Part shown: positions 14,089 to 22,477 of the stretch, piece after piece
Layout: each line of letters starts with the position of its first letter
Numbering within the stretch: position 1 is the stretch's first letter
NCBI GenBank assembly: GCA_934394565.1
Contig: CAKRQV010000024.1
Location: 1 to 26,809, forward strand
DNA length: 26,809 nucleotides
Reading direction: 5' to 3'
DNA from: an uncultured Lachnospiraceae bacterium
GTDB taxonomy: Bacteria; Bacillota; Clostridia; Lachnospirales; Lachnospiraceae
Translations under genes and position numbers: made by a program
The notes under the pieces: model-generated
What the model saw: only the letters and a program-made list of their open reading frames with translations
Told to the model about the DNA's origin: nothing
Databases searched by the model: none

Positions 14089-15474
14089 ATGAACAAGAGA
14101 AATGATGCAATTCGTGATGCTCGTACGCTTGGTATTCCGAAGATGCTGCTGCTTGGTCTTCAGCATATGTTCGCAATGTTTGGCGCTACGATTCTTGTAC
14201 CGATTCTGGTGAATGGTTACTTCAATGGAGAAGGCCTCTCTATTCAGGTAACCTTATTTTTTGCCGGTGTAGGTACTCTGTTTTTCCATTGCTGTACAAA
14301 GTTAAAAGTACCGGCATTTCTGGGATCATCCTTCGCTTACCTTGGCGGATTTTATATGGTTTCCCAGCTGGATACCGGTATTTTTGCAAATATGACAATG
14401 GGTGAGAAGCTGCCGTATGCCTGTGGTGGTATCGTGGTAGCCGGTCTGATGTATCTGATTCTGGCTGCTATTGTTAAGATCGTTGGTGTAAAACGTGTTA
14501 TGCACTTTTTGCCGCCGATCGTTACCGGTCCGATCATCATCTGTATCGGTCTGAGCCTGGCTCCGTCCGCCATCAACAATGCTTCTACAAACTGGCTGCT
14601 TGCCTTTGTGGCTCTGGCTGTTGTCGTGATCTTTAATATCTGGGGTAAGGGCATGTTTAAGATCATCCCGATCCTTCTGGCTGTTGTGATCTCCTATGCG
14701 CTGGCCCTGGTGATGAATGCTATGGGTATGACAAATGCTGACGGAAGTGCGATCCTTGATTTCTCCGGAGCTGCTGCAGCAAGTTTCGTGGGTATTCCGG
14801 ATTTCGTAATCTGCAAGTTTGATATCACAGCGATCCTCGTTATGGCACCGATCGCCCTGGCTTCCATGATGGAGCATATCGGTGATATCAGCGCAATCTC
14901 TGCAACTGTCGGTGAGGACTTTATCGCTGATCCGGGTCTGCAGCGTACATTGATCGGTGATGGTCTGGCTACATCCTTGTCTGCTGTTTTCGGTGGCCCG
15001 GCCAATACGACATACGGTGAGAATACCGGTGTTCTGGAGCTGTCCCGTGTACACGATCCGAGAGTTATCCGCCTGGCCGCTGTCTTTGCCATTATCTTAA
15101 GTTTCATCCCGAAGATGGCTGAGCTGATCGGTTCCATGCCGTCCGCTATCGTTGGCGGTATCAGCTTTATCCTGTACGGTATGATCTCTGCCATCGGTGT
15201 CCGTAATATCGTTGAGAATAAGGTAGACTTTACAAAGTCCAGAAACCTGATCATTGCCGCTGTCATTCTGGTATGCGGTCTTGGATTTTCCGATGGTATT
15301 ACATTCAGCGTGGCTGGTACATCCATCACTCTGACAAGCCTTGCCATTGCTGCTATTGCAGGTATCCTGTTGAATGCGATCCTGCCGGGCAACGATTATG
15401 AATTCGGTGTAAACCCGAAGGGGGACATCAGCCGTGGTCTGGGACAGAATCCGCAGAATACGGATATTGAATAA
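14089..15474 (+). CDS. uraA: uracil permease (NCS2 family)
   Basis: The 461-aa polytopic membrane protein imports uracil with protons. NCS2 landmarks are LGLQHMFAMFGATILVPIL near the N-terminus, FLGSSFAYLGGFYMV, the MMEHIGDISAIS motif with the Glu expected at the base-binding site, TTYGENTGVLELSRVHDPR, and SAIVGGISFILYGMI. About 12-14 membrane helices are expected. ATG 14089 is chosen because it has an AGAGGAGA ribosome site and lies after the promoter start site; a longer frame beginning at 14032 would start inside the -35 box. The uracil phosphoribosyltransferase gene follows 162 bp downstream, giving an import-plus-activation pair for uracil salvage. Confidence 0.95.
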   Translation: MNKRNDAIRDARTLGIPKMLLLGLQHMFAMFGATILVPILVNGYFNGEGLSIQVTLFFAGVGTLFFHCCTKLKVPAFLGSSFAYLGGFYMVSQLDTGIFANMTMGEKLPYACGGIVVAGLMYLILAAIVKIVGVKRVMHFLPPIVTGPIIICIGLSLAPSAINNASTNWLLAFVALAVVVIFNIWGKGMFKIIPILLAVVISYALALVMNAMGMTNADGSAILDFSGAAAASFVGIPDFVICKFDITAILVMAPIALASMMEHIGDISAISATVGEDFIADPGLQRTLIGDGLATSLSAVFGGPANTTYGENTGVLELSRVHDPRVIRLAAVFAIILSFIPKMAELIGSMPSAIVGGISFILYGMISAIGVRNIVENKVDFTKSRNLIIAAVILVCGLGFSDGITFSVAGTSITLTSLAIAAIAGILLNAILPGNDYEFGVNPKGDISRGLGQNPQNTDIE

Positions 15475-15636
15475 TCCCGGGATATATCTGCAGGATATGC
15501 CAGAAGGGTTATAGAAGCTTTGTACGTCTGTATTCTGGAAATATGTGCCCGTGTTGTGGGAATGATGAAAAATGCAGATGAGTAGAATGCAGTAGTAAAC
15601 ACAAACTATATACAAAAGAATATGGAGGGAATCAAG

Positions 15637-16266
15637 ATGAACAATGTAGTTGAAATGACACACCCGCTGATCCAGCACAAGATCTCCCGTCTGAGAGATA
15701 AAAATACAGGAACAGCCGAGTTCCGTGCGCTGGTGGAAGAGATTGCCATGCTGATGGGCTACGAAGCCTTAAAGGATCTGCCGCTGCATGATGTAGAGGT
15801 AGAAACTCCGATCGAGAAATGCATGACTCCGGAGATTTCCGGAAAGAACTTTGCAATCGTGCCGATCTTACGTGCAGGTCTTGGCATGGTCAGTGGTATC
15901 CAGGCACTGGTACCGACAGCAAAGATCGGTCATATCGGTCTGTACCGTGATGAGGAGACACATGAACCGCACGAATACTACTGCAAGCTGCCGAGTCCGA
16001 TTTCCGAGCGTCTGATCGTTGTTACCGATCCGATGCTGGCTACTGGTGGATCTGCGATTGCTGCTGTAAACTTTATCAAACAGCACGGTGGAAAGAAAAT
16101 CAAATTCATGTCCATCATCGCTGCTCCGGAAGGTATCAAACGTCTGATGGAAGTACATCCGGACATCCAGCTGTATGTCGGCCATGTCGACAGAGAGCTG
16201 AATGAAAATGCTTACATCTGCCCGGGTCTGGGTGATGCCGGCGACCGTATCTTCGGTACAAAGTAA
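15637..16266 (+). CDS. upp: uracil phosphoribosyltransferase
   Basis: The 209-aa cytosolic enzyme makes UMP from uracil and PRPP. It has the family opening MTHPLIQHKISRLRD, the conserved IVPILRAGLGMVSGI segment, the PRPP-binding loop VVTDPMLATGGSAIAAV, and the C-terminal uracil-binding region AYICPGLGDAGDRIFGTK. Length equals the bacterial norm (about 208-209). The start at 15637 has GGAGGG seven bases upstream; an in-frame ATG at 15622 would lack a ribosome site. The 162-bp gap after uraA has no clear terminator, so the two genes are probably co-transcribed. A complex hairpin region follows. Confidence 0.97.
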   Translation: MNNVVEMTHPLIQHKISRLRDKNTGTAEFRALVEEIAMLMGYEALKDLPLHDVEVETPIEKCMTPEISGKNFAIVPILRAGLGMVSGIQALVPTAKIGHIGLYRDEETHEPHEYYCKLPSPISERLIVVTDPMLATGGSAIAAVNFIKQHGGKKIKFMSIIAAPEGIKRLMEVHPDIQLYVGHVDRELNENAYICPGLGDAGDRIFGTK

Positions 16267-16312
16267 AAGAAACCTCCACTGGAGAAAAGACAGACTGTGG
16301 TCTGCATATAAG

Positions 16313-16380
16313 GACAGTCGTTTTTTGCCTCACGTTCTGATAAAAGCTCAGACGGAAGGCAGAGAGACGGCTGTCTTTTA
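16313..16380 (+). terminator. long-armed terminator-like hairpin after upp
   Basis: GACAGTCGT (16313-16321) pairs with ACGGCTGTC (16367-16375, one G-U pair), and GCC/GGC and TCTGA/TCAGA add inner pairing. TTTTATTTATAT follows. Two small perfect hairpins precede it: CTCC-ACT-GGAG near 16274 and CAGAC-TGTG-GTCTG at 16291-16304. The group probably ends the uraA-upp transcript. Confidence 0.65.
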
Positions 16381-16498
16381 TTTATATATGGAGAGTGGCA
16401 ATAAACGTCTGGCATGGAAAACTCTGCCCGTTGTCCGGATACTCAGTGGATAAAAGAGAGAAAATGGTGGAGAGTACCGGGATTTTCCTGCCTTTCTG

Positions 16499-16527
16499 TG
16501 GATATTTATGCGGTGAAATGCTATACT
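16499..16527 (+). promoter_or_regulatory. possible promoter of the S66 peptidase gene
   Basis: TGGATA (16499-16504), a 17-bp spacer and TATACT (16522-16527), about 31 bp before the start codon. The -35 box is weak (4 of 6). Confidence 0.45.
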
Positions 16528-16557
16528 CATGCTGTATGAACGAAAAAGGAGACGATG

Positions 16558-17628
16558 ATGAGATTTCCAGAATTTTTACAGGAAAACGGGACGATCGGGT
16601 TTGTAGCCCCGTCCTTTGGCTGCAATATTGAGCCGTATAAAAGTGCATTTGACAATGCGCAGAAAAAATTCCGTGCGCTGGGGCATTCCCTGGTGCTCGG
16701 ACCAAACTGCTATGAGGGCAGCGGCATCGGCATCAGCAATACACCGAATGCCTGCGGCGAAGAGCTCACAGAAGGTTATGTGTCCGAAGACAGTGATGTG
16801 CTGATCTCCTGCGGCGGCGGTGAGCTGATGTGCGAGATCCTGGATCATGTGGATTTTGAGCAGATCAAAAAGGCCCGGCCGAAATGGTATATGGGATATT
16901 CGGACAATACCAATATGACTTTTCTGCTGGCAACGATGTGCGATACTGCTTCAATCTACGGGCCGTGTGCAGCTGCGTTTGGTATGGAGCCGTGGCATGC
17001 GTCGATGCAGGATGCCTACGATGTCCTGCGGGGCAGAAAAACAAGCGTAGAGGGGTATCCTTTCTGGGAAAAGGAGTCGCTGAAGGACGAGGAACATCCG
17101 TTGATGCCAATCAACGCTACGGAACCGAGAGTGATCCACCTGTTTACACCACAGAAGGATGCCGCCGGAAAGGCTGTGCTGGTAGAGAAAAACGAAGCGC
17201 CGGAGGTGGCCTTTGAAGGTCGTCTGGTTGGTGGCTGTGTGGACTGTCTGGTCAATCTGCTGGGAACAGGCTATGACCATGTGGAGGCGTTTAACGAACG
17301 GTATGCCGATGAGGGGATCGTATGGTTTCTGGAATCCTGCGATCTGAATGTTATGGCGATCCGGCGGGCCATCTGGCAGATGCAGCATGCGGGCTGGTTT
17401 TCAAAGGTTAAGGGCTTTCTGATCGGTCGTCCGCTGTGTCATGGACAGGAGCTGATGGGGCTGGATCAGTATCATGCAGTGACTGATCTTCTGGCAGAAT
17501 ATCAGGTGCCGGTGCTGATGGATCTGGATATCGGGCATATCGCACCGATGATGCCCCTGATCTGTGGCAGTCATGCAAAGGTGCAGTATAAGGCACAGAA
17601 GCTGTCCATCGAAATGGAATGCAGATAG
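16558..17628 (+). CDS. S66 family peptidase (LD-carboxypeptidase / MccF-like)
   Basis: The 356-aa cytosolic serine hydrolase has the S66 catalytic triad. Ser115 lies in the nucleophile elbow WYMGYSDNT, Glu259 in VWFLESCDLN and His327 in LDIGHIAPMMPL. Family members cut L,D-bonds in muropeptides (LdcA) or the linkage in microcin C-type antibiotics (MccF). Length and the long insert between Ser and Glu fit the MccF-like branch. This branch may give immunity to peptide-nucleotide antibiotics, but the substrate is not proven. Two ATGs are adjacent, and the second (16558) has the better 6-nt spacing from AAGGAG. No microcin-type genes lie nearby. Confidence 0.88.
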   Translation: MRFPEFLQENGTIGFVAPSFGCNIEPYKSAFDNAQKKFRALGHSLVLGPNCYEGSGIGISNTPNACGEELTEGYVSEDSDVLISCGGGELMCEILDHVDFEQIKKARPKWYMGYSDNTNMTFLLATMCDTASIYGPCAAAFGMEPWHASMQDAYDVLRGRKTSVEGYPFWEKESLKDEEHPLMPINATEPRVIHLFTPQKDAAGKAVLVEKNEAPEVAFEGRLVGGCVDCLVNLLGTGYDHVEAFNERYADEGIVWFLESCDLNVMAIRRAIWQMQHAGWFSKVKGFLIGRPLCHGQELMGLDQYHAVTDLLAEYQVPVLMDLDIGHIAPMMPLICGSHAKVQYKAQKLSIEMECR

Positions 17629-17631
17629 GAT

Positions 17632-17671
17632 GTCTGCAGGGGAAGCAGACTGGTGACACGGAAACGGTGTC
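17632..17671 (+). other. two small intergenic hairpins
   Basis: GTCTGC/GCAGAC (17632-17637, 17645-17650) and GACAC/GTGTC (17655-17659, 17667-17671) lie back to back between the peptidase and the BMP-like gene. There is no T run. They may be processing or stability elements. Confidence 0.45.
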
Positions 17672-17725
17672 GGAAAGTTGCGGAAAATATGTGAAAATGA
17701 GCGTTTGGGAGGAAAAGGAGACGAA

Positions 17726-19630
17726 ATGAATTTTCAGGAATATGATAAAGCGAATAAGCTGGCTGTAAAAAATTACCGCCAGAAGCTTGGCCGTGGGGAA
17801 TATCCATATCTGCCGGTGCTTGACCACATCACACAGTATGCCAGTGTGCGCAGAGAGGTATATCTGGGACTTATGGATATCCCGCTTTCGCTGGTTGTAG
17901 GAACGGCAACAGAGGCAAGAGCCAATGCCTTTGCTTCCAATTTTATGCCGCTTCTGGATAGTGATTCTGAATTCGCCATTAAATGGGACCATCTGTGTGA
18001 CTGGCATATGGAGAATGGAATCGCAGATCCGATCAAGGTTTATGAATTTATGGACCGCTTCTATGTGCAGGAGGGCAATAAAAGAGTCAGTGTGCTCAAA
18101 TACTTTGATGCTGTCAGTGTACCGGCCAATGTATACCGGATCGTACCGGAGTACAATGAAGAGGATGAACAGGTACGGTGTTACTATGAATTCATGAAAT
18201 TCTTTGACCTTACGGGGCTGAATGTAATCTGGTTCAGTAAGGAAGGATCCTACCGTACGCTGATCCGGGAAACCGGAAATTCGGAGACAGAGCGATGGAC
18301 AGATGAGCAGATCCTGACACTTCGATCTTTGTATAACAGGGTAGAGCTGATTCTGGAAGACAAGCTGGACGATGTGCATGTCAGCGTATCGGATGCCTTG
18401 CTGCGACTGATCCAGATCTATGAGTATGAGACTCTCTGTCAGGACAGTGCCGCGCAGTTAAAGGAGCATATCAATAAAGCCTGGGACGATATTCAGGTAC
18501 TGGGCGTAAAGAAAAAGACCGATCTCAAGCTGGATCCGGTAGAACGGGCAGCCAGTCCGATGAAACAGATGTTTTCGCTGATTTCGCCGTCCAAGACCCG
18601 GTATGTTGTGGGTTTTGTCCATGATAAGAATCCGCAGACCTCCGGCTGGACAAATGCACACGATCTGGGGCGCGCCCATCTGCAGAATATGTATCCGAAT
18701 CTGGAAATCCACAGCTATATGGATGCGCTTGATACGGATAACGGGGAAGCAACGATCGCAAAAGCCGTGGCCGATGGCTGCAATGTGATCTTTACGACAT
18801 CGCCAAAGCTTCTGGATGCCAGTGTAAAGATGGCTGTGGAGAGTCCCCAGGTGCGGATTTTGAATTGTTCGCTGAATACTTCTTTCAAATCTGTGAGAAC
18901 CTATTACGGCAGGATGTACGAGGCAAAATTCCTTGCCGGACTGGTGGCCGGAGCGATGAGTCCGGACGGAGAGATCGCCTATGTGGCAGATTACCCGTTA
19001 TTTGGTATGATCGCCAACATCAATGCCTTTGCGCTGGGCGTACAGATGGTAAATCCCCGGGCCACAGTGCATCTGATCTGGTCGAAGCTAAAGGAAAAGG
19101 TGGACTGGGAGCGGGAGCTTGAGGGGATTTCCGTCATATCCCAGCAGGAAATGACAGCGCAGAACAGCCGGTATAAGGATTTTGGACTGTGTCTTCTGGA
19201 AAACGGAGAAAAGAAGAGTCTGGCTATTCCGGTATGGGAATGGGGCAAGTATTATGTCCGGATTTTTGAAAATATCCGTCACGGTGTATGGAAGGCCGAG
19301 GAAGAGTCCCGGGCTTTAAATTACTGGTGGGGACTGTCTGCCGGTGTTGTAGATACAATATTGTCGCTGAATGTACCGACCGGTGTGAAAAAGCTGGTGG
19401 CACAGATGGAAGCCAATATCAAGCGCGGTGATTTTCAGCCGTTTACCGGTATACTGACGGCGCAGAAGGGCGTAGAGATTACGCATGAGGAGACAACAAA
19501 GATTGCACCATGGGAGATTATGACGATGGACTGGCTTCTGGAGAATGTGGATGGCCGGATTCCGCAGATGGAAGAATTACAGGAAGAAGCGAAGGAGGTT
19601 GTCCTGGTACAGGGAGTAACAGGCGTATAG
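17726..19630 (+). CDS. cytosolic BMP-family binding protein with long N-terminal domain
   Basis: The 634-aa protein has two parts. The C-terminal half, from about residue 300, is a BMP/Med-type periplasmic-binding fold: RYVVGFVHDKNPQTSGWTNA, the CNVIFTTSPKLLDASVKMA segment, YYGRMYEAKFLAGLVAGAMS and IAYVADYPLFGMIANINAFA. BMP proteins usually bind nucleosides outside the cell, but no signal peptide or lipobox exists here. The N-terminal part contains FYVQEGNKRVSVLKYF (about residues 112-127), which resembles the ParB/sulfiredoxin nucleotide-binding motif. It may therefore be an intracellular nucleoside or nucleotide sensor. ATG 17726 has AAGGAG five bases upstream; an earlier in-frame start at 17678 lacks one. 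It is immediately followed, with a 1-bp gap, by a metallophosphoesterase gene. Confidence 0.8.
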   Translation: MNFQEYDKANKLAVKNYRQKLGRGEYPYLPVLDHITQYASVRREVYLGLMDIPLSLVVGTATEARANAFASNFMPLLDSDSEFAIKWDHLCDWHMENGIADPIKVYEFMDRFYVQEGNKRVSVLKYFDAVSVPANVYRIVPEYNEEDEQVRCYYEFMKFFDLTGLNVIWFSKEGSYRTLIRETGNSETERWTDEQILTLRSLYNRVELILEDKLDDVHVSVSDALLRLIQIYEYETLCQDSAAQLKEHINKAWDDIQVLGVKKKTDLKLDPVERAASPMKQMFSLISPSKTRYVVGFVHDKNPQTSGWTNAHDLGRAHLQNMYPNLEIHSYMDALDTDNGEATIAKAVADGCNVIFTTSPKLLDASVKMAVESPQVRILNCSLNTSFKSVRTYYGRMYEAKFLAGLVAGAMSPDGEIAYVADYPLFGMIANINAFALGVQMVNPRATVHLIWSKLKEKVDWERELEGISVISQQEMTAQNSRYKDFGLCLLENGEKKSLAIPVWEWGKYYVRIFENIRHGVWKAEEESRALNYWWGLSAGVVDTILSLNVPTGVKKLVAQMEANIKRGDFQPFTGILTAQKGVEITHEETTKIAPWEIMTMDWLLENVDGRIPQMEELQEEAKEVVLVQGVTGV

Positions 19631-19631
19631 G

Positions 19632-20321
19632 ATGAAGATACTGGTAATAGCAGACGAGGTGTCCAAAGCCTATTATGATTTTTTTGACAAGTCACTTCTG
19701 GCAGATATTGATCTGATTTTGTCCTGTGGGGATCTGCCGCCGGAATACCTTTCCTTTCTGGTGACCTTTGCCCACTGTCCACTTCTGTATGTGCGGGGCA
19801 ACCATGATGTGAAATACGAGCAGAGACCGCCGGAAGGCTGCGTCTGTATCGATGATGCGATTTTTGAATATGAGGGAATACGGATTCTGGGACTCGGTGG
19901 CTCGATGCGCTACATTCCCGGGGCAGAATGTCAGTTTTCACCGGTGGAAATGCGAAAAAGGATCCGTAAGCTCTGGTTGAAGCTTCGCTGGAAGAAAGGT
20001 TTTGATATCCTGCTGACGCATGCCCCGGCGGCGGGGATCAACGATGGTGCGGACCAGCCACACAGGGGCTTTGAAGAATTTGTCCGGCTGATGGACCGGT
20101 ATTCGCCGCGGTATATGATCCACGGGCATGTGCATATGTCGTACAATTACCGCCAGCCCCGGCTGACAAAGTACGGGCCGACGCTGGTGATCAACGGTTA
20201 TGAGACATATATGCTCGAGTACGACGCCCTCTGGGAAAGCCAGATGGGCAACCGCCTGAAAAAGGAAGTGGAATCAGCGGATAAAGTAGCTGACGGCAAG
20301 GAGGGAACCCACGACAAATAA
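19632..20321 (+). CDS. calcineurin-like metallophosphoesterase
   Basis: The 229-aa cytosolic protein has the metallophosphoesterase motifs in order: Asp8 (IADEV, in place of the usual D-x-H), GDLPPEY with Asp34, VRGNHD with Asn57-His58-Asp59, LTHAP, and IHGHVHMSY. The altered first motif lacks the common His after Asp8, as in several YfcE/MJ0936-like relatives. The start lies 1 bp after the BMP-like stop, so translation is coupled and the two proteins probably act together. A nucleotide or phosphodiester substrate sensed by the partner is an inference. The 3' end overlaps a convergent minus-strand gene by 48 bp. Confidence 0.88.
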   Translation: MKILVIADEVSKAYYDFFDKSLLADIDLILSCGDLPPEYLSFLVTFAHCPLLYVRGNHDVKYEQRPPEGCVCIDDAIFEYEGIRILGLGGSMRYIPGAECQFSPVEMRKRIRKLWLKLRWKKGFDILLTHAPAAGINDGADQPHRGFEEFVRLMDRYSPRYMIHGHVHMSYNYRQPRLTKYGPTLVINGYETYMLEYDALWESQMGNRLKKEVESADKVADGKEGTHDK

Positions 20322-20726
20322 AAGCTCGGAGGTATTCTTCAGGTCAATCTGGAAATACATGTCATATTCCGGCAGCAGTGTGACCTCGGCTACGATCCGG
20401 TCCAGATGGCGGATCACGACGGAGCGGTCCGGTTCGTAATAGCGCAGATCCCAGCGACCGGTCATCATGTGCATATCGATGACGGCCCGGTGCTCTTTGA
20501 CACGGTAGGTACCGCGGTTGCCGGTGACATCGGAAAAGACAAAGCTGTCACCGAATACGGAAGAGTAGCGAACCTTTAACATCTGCATATCCCCGGCGGG
20601 GTTGGTCACGATCGGGCAGAAGGCATGACCTTCATTTGCGGTGCGAAGCACCAGCTGGCCGTCAGCATCAGCAATCACAAACTGACCGGGCTTTGCCGGT
20701 TCGGTGGTATACATGGAAAAAAACAT
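20274..20726 (-). CDS. small LURP/Tubby-like conserved hypothetical protein
   Basis: Read on the minus strand from ATG 20726, the product has 150 residues. It is rich in beta-strand patterns (GQFVIADADGQLVLRT, RYSSVFGDSFVFSDVTGN, MMTGRWDLRYYEPDRSVVI) that resemble LURP-one/Tubby C-terminal-like folds, and ends in a hydrophobic segment (ELLFVVGSLLAVSYFI). The family call is tentative. The gene is supported by a strong GCAGGAGG ribosome site six bases before the ATG and by a good promoter upstream. The stop lies inside the end of the metallophosphoesterase gene (48-bp convergent overlap). A longer frame reaching 20789 would start inside the promoter and is rejected. Confidence 0.65.
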   Translation of the reverse strand: MFFSMYTTEPAKPGQFVIADADGQLVLRTANEGHAFCPIVTNPAGDMQMLKVRYSSVFGDSFVFSDVTGNRGTYRVKEHRAVIDMHMMTGRWDLRYYEPDRSVVIRHLDRIVAEVTLLPEYDMYFQIDLKNTSELLFVVGSLLAVSYFIR

Positions 20727-20760
20727 AAAAAACCTCCTGCGGTACGATAGATATACGTTT

Positions 20761-20789
20761 ATCCTACGGGCAGGTGGCAGTAAAGTCAA
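20761..20789 (-). promoter_or_regulatory. promoter of the minus-strand 150-aa gene
   Basis: On the minus strand, -35 TTGACT (20784-20789), a 17-bp spacer and -10 TAGGAT (20761-20766) point towards ATG 20726. The region also separates this gene from the divergent pepD. Confidence 0.65.
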
Positions 20790-20827
20790 GAAAAGAAAAC
20801 ATAAAGAAAATTAAAGAGGTGTAAACT

Positions 20828-22273
20828 ATGGGTGTTTTAAGTGCATTGGAGCCACAGTCGGTGTTTCGGTTTTTTGAGGAAATCTGCAGTATTCCGCACA
20901 GTTCCTATAATACGGATAAGATCACAGCGTATTGTGTGGATTTTGCAAAGGAGAGAGGCCTCTGGGTACGAAGCGATGAGGCCGGGAATGTCATTATCAA
21001 AAAACCGGCCACAGCCGGTTATGAGGATCGTCCGACGGTAATCTTTCAGGGACATCTGGATATGGTGGCTGTGAAAGAACCGGACTGCGATCTGGATATG
21101 CAAAAAGACGGTCTGAGACTTATGACAGACGGAAAAGAGGTCTCGGCCGAAGGTACTTCTCTGGGCGGCGATGACGGTATTGCAGTGGCTTACGGTCTGG
21201 CCCTTCTGGATGCAAAGGATATCGCCCATCCGGCACTGGAGGTGGTCTTTACCGTCAACGAGGAGGTCGGTATGCTGGGAGCGGATGCCCTGGACTGTTC
21301 GGATCTGGAGGGCAGGATCTTTCTGAATGCGGACTCGGAGGAAGAAGGGATCTTTCTGACAAGCTGTGCCGGTGGAAATCGTGTGACTTTCCATTACGAA
21401 ACCAGATTTGTCGAGACAGAAGGGATACGGTTGACGCTGACGGTCGACGGTCTGCAGGGCGGCCATTCCGGTGTGGAGATCCACAAGGGCAGAGCCAATG
21501 CCAATGTGCTTCTGGGACGTGTGCTGTTAAAGCTGTCTGAGGCAGCAGCGTATGGCGTATCCTGTTTTGCAGGTGGTGAAATGGACAATGCGATCTGCAA
21601 TGCGGCTTCGGCCACACTGACTGCGGCAAAGGAGGATATTCCGGCACTGCAGGAGGCTTTTTTGACATTGAAGACAGAGATTGCCCATGAGTACGCCGCT
21701 ACAGAGCCTACGATGCAGATGACGCTGGAAGAAGGCAAAGAAGGCACATATAAAGTACTGCATCCTTCCGTGGCATCCGCTGTTGTACTGACGCTGGTGC
21801 ATATGCCCAATGGTGTACAGCGCATGGAGCCGGAGATGCCCGGCATGGTGCGTACTTCCTTAAATATCGGTATCCTGGAACAGGATGAAGAGGAAATCCA
21901 GCTGCATTATGCGATGCGTTCCAGTTCAGAGAGTGAGAAACACTGGCTGGAAGCCCGGGCAGAGTCTCTGGCCATGCTCTTTGGTGGCGAAGTGACGGTA
22001 AGCGGGGATTATCCGGGCTGGGAATACAGACCGGATTCCCATGTGCGTGAAGTGATCTGCCGTGTTTATGAGCAGCAGACCGGCAAAAAGCCGGTGGTCT
22101 GCGGTATCCATGCCGGTCTGGAATGCGGTATCTTTGCGTCGAAGCTGCCGGGGCTTGACTGTGTATCGTTTGGACCGCAGATGGTGGATATCCATACAAC
22201 GAAGGAGAAGCTGTATGTGGATTCGGTACAGCGGTCCTGGGAGCTGTTAAAAGAGGTGTTAAAGGAAATCTGA
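20828..22273 (+). CDS. pepD: aminoacyl-histidine dipeptidase (PepD, M20 family)
   Basis: The 481-aa cytosolic metallopeptidase cleaves Xaa-His and other dipeptides. Typical PepD features are FFEEICSIPHSSYNT at the start, FQGHLDMV with metal ligand His76 and adjacent Asp78, and SLGGDDGIAVA with the bridging Asp. NEEVGMLGA carries the catalytic and ligand Glu145/Glu146, LNADSEEEG a further Asp, and CGIHAGLECGIF the last His ligand. GLQGGHSGVEIHKGRANAN lies in the lid domain. Length is normal for the family (about 480). An AGAGGTG ribosome site precedes the start and a strong terminator follows. It is a single-gene unit involved in peptide nutrition. Confidence 0.95.
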   Translation: MGVLSALEPQSVFRFFEEICSIPHSSYNTDKITAYCVDFAKERGLWVRSDEAGNVIIKKPATAGYEDRPTVIFQGHLDMVAVKEPDCDLDMQKDGLRLMTDGKEVSAEGTSLGGDDGIAVAYGLALLDAKDIAHPALEVVFTVNEEVGMLGADALDCSDLEGRIFLNADSEEEGIFLTSCAGGNRVTFHYETRFVETEGIRLTLTVDGLQGGHSGVEIHKGRANANVLLGRVLLKLSEAAAYGVSCFAGGEMDNAICNAASATLTAAKEDIPALQEAFLTLKTEIAHEYAATEPTMQMTLEEGKEGTYKVLHPSVASAVVLTLVHMPNGVQRMEPEMPGMVRTSLNIGILEQDEEEIQLHYAMRSSSESEKHWLEARAESLAMLFGGEVTVSGDYPGWEYRPDSHVREVICRVYEQQTGKKPVVCGIHAGLECGIFASKLPGLDCVSFGPQMVDIHTTKEKLYVDSVQRSWELLKEVLKEI

Positions 22274-22297
22274 TCTGTAAATACAGTCCGGTATGTG

Positions 22298-22340
22298 AAA
22301 AATCCTGTCAGAAGAAATGGTCTGGCAGGATTTTTCTTTA
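22298..22340 (+). terminator. terminator of pepD
   Basis: A 15-bp stem (22298-22312 with 22321-22335, one G-U pair) around an 8-nt loop, with A's on the left arm and T's on the right, followed by CTTTATTATTTTC. It could work in both directions. Confidence 0.9.
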
Positions 22341-22477
22341 TTATTTTCACATACATGATGAAGGTATATCAAAAAATACGGGTTAGATATTCCTATTTGA
22401 CTGGAAACACTGGCTTTTTTGACAAAATATGATAAAATATTGACAGGCTAATGTTTGAAACACAGGGGGATGAAACA

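Noticed and set aside
13569..14166. minus-strand frames over the tRNA cluster and uraA leader
   Set aside because: They run antisense through tRNA-Asp, tRNA-Leu and the terminator; the apparent peptides come from tRNA sequence.
17408..18379. 323-codon minus-strand frame
   Set aside because: It spans parts of two well-supported plus-strand genes and their gap, and resembles no family.
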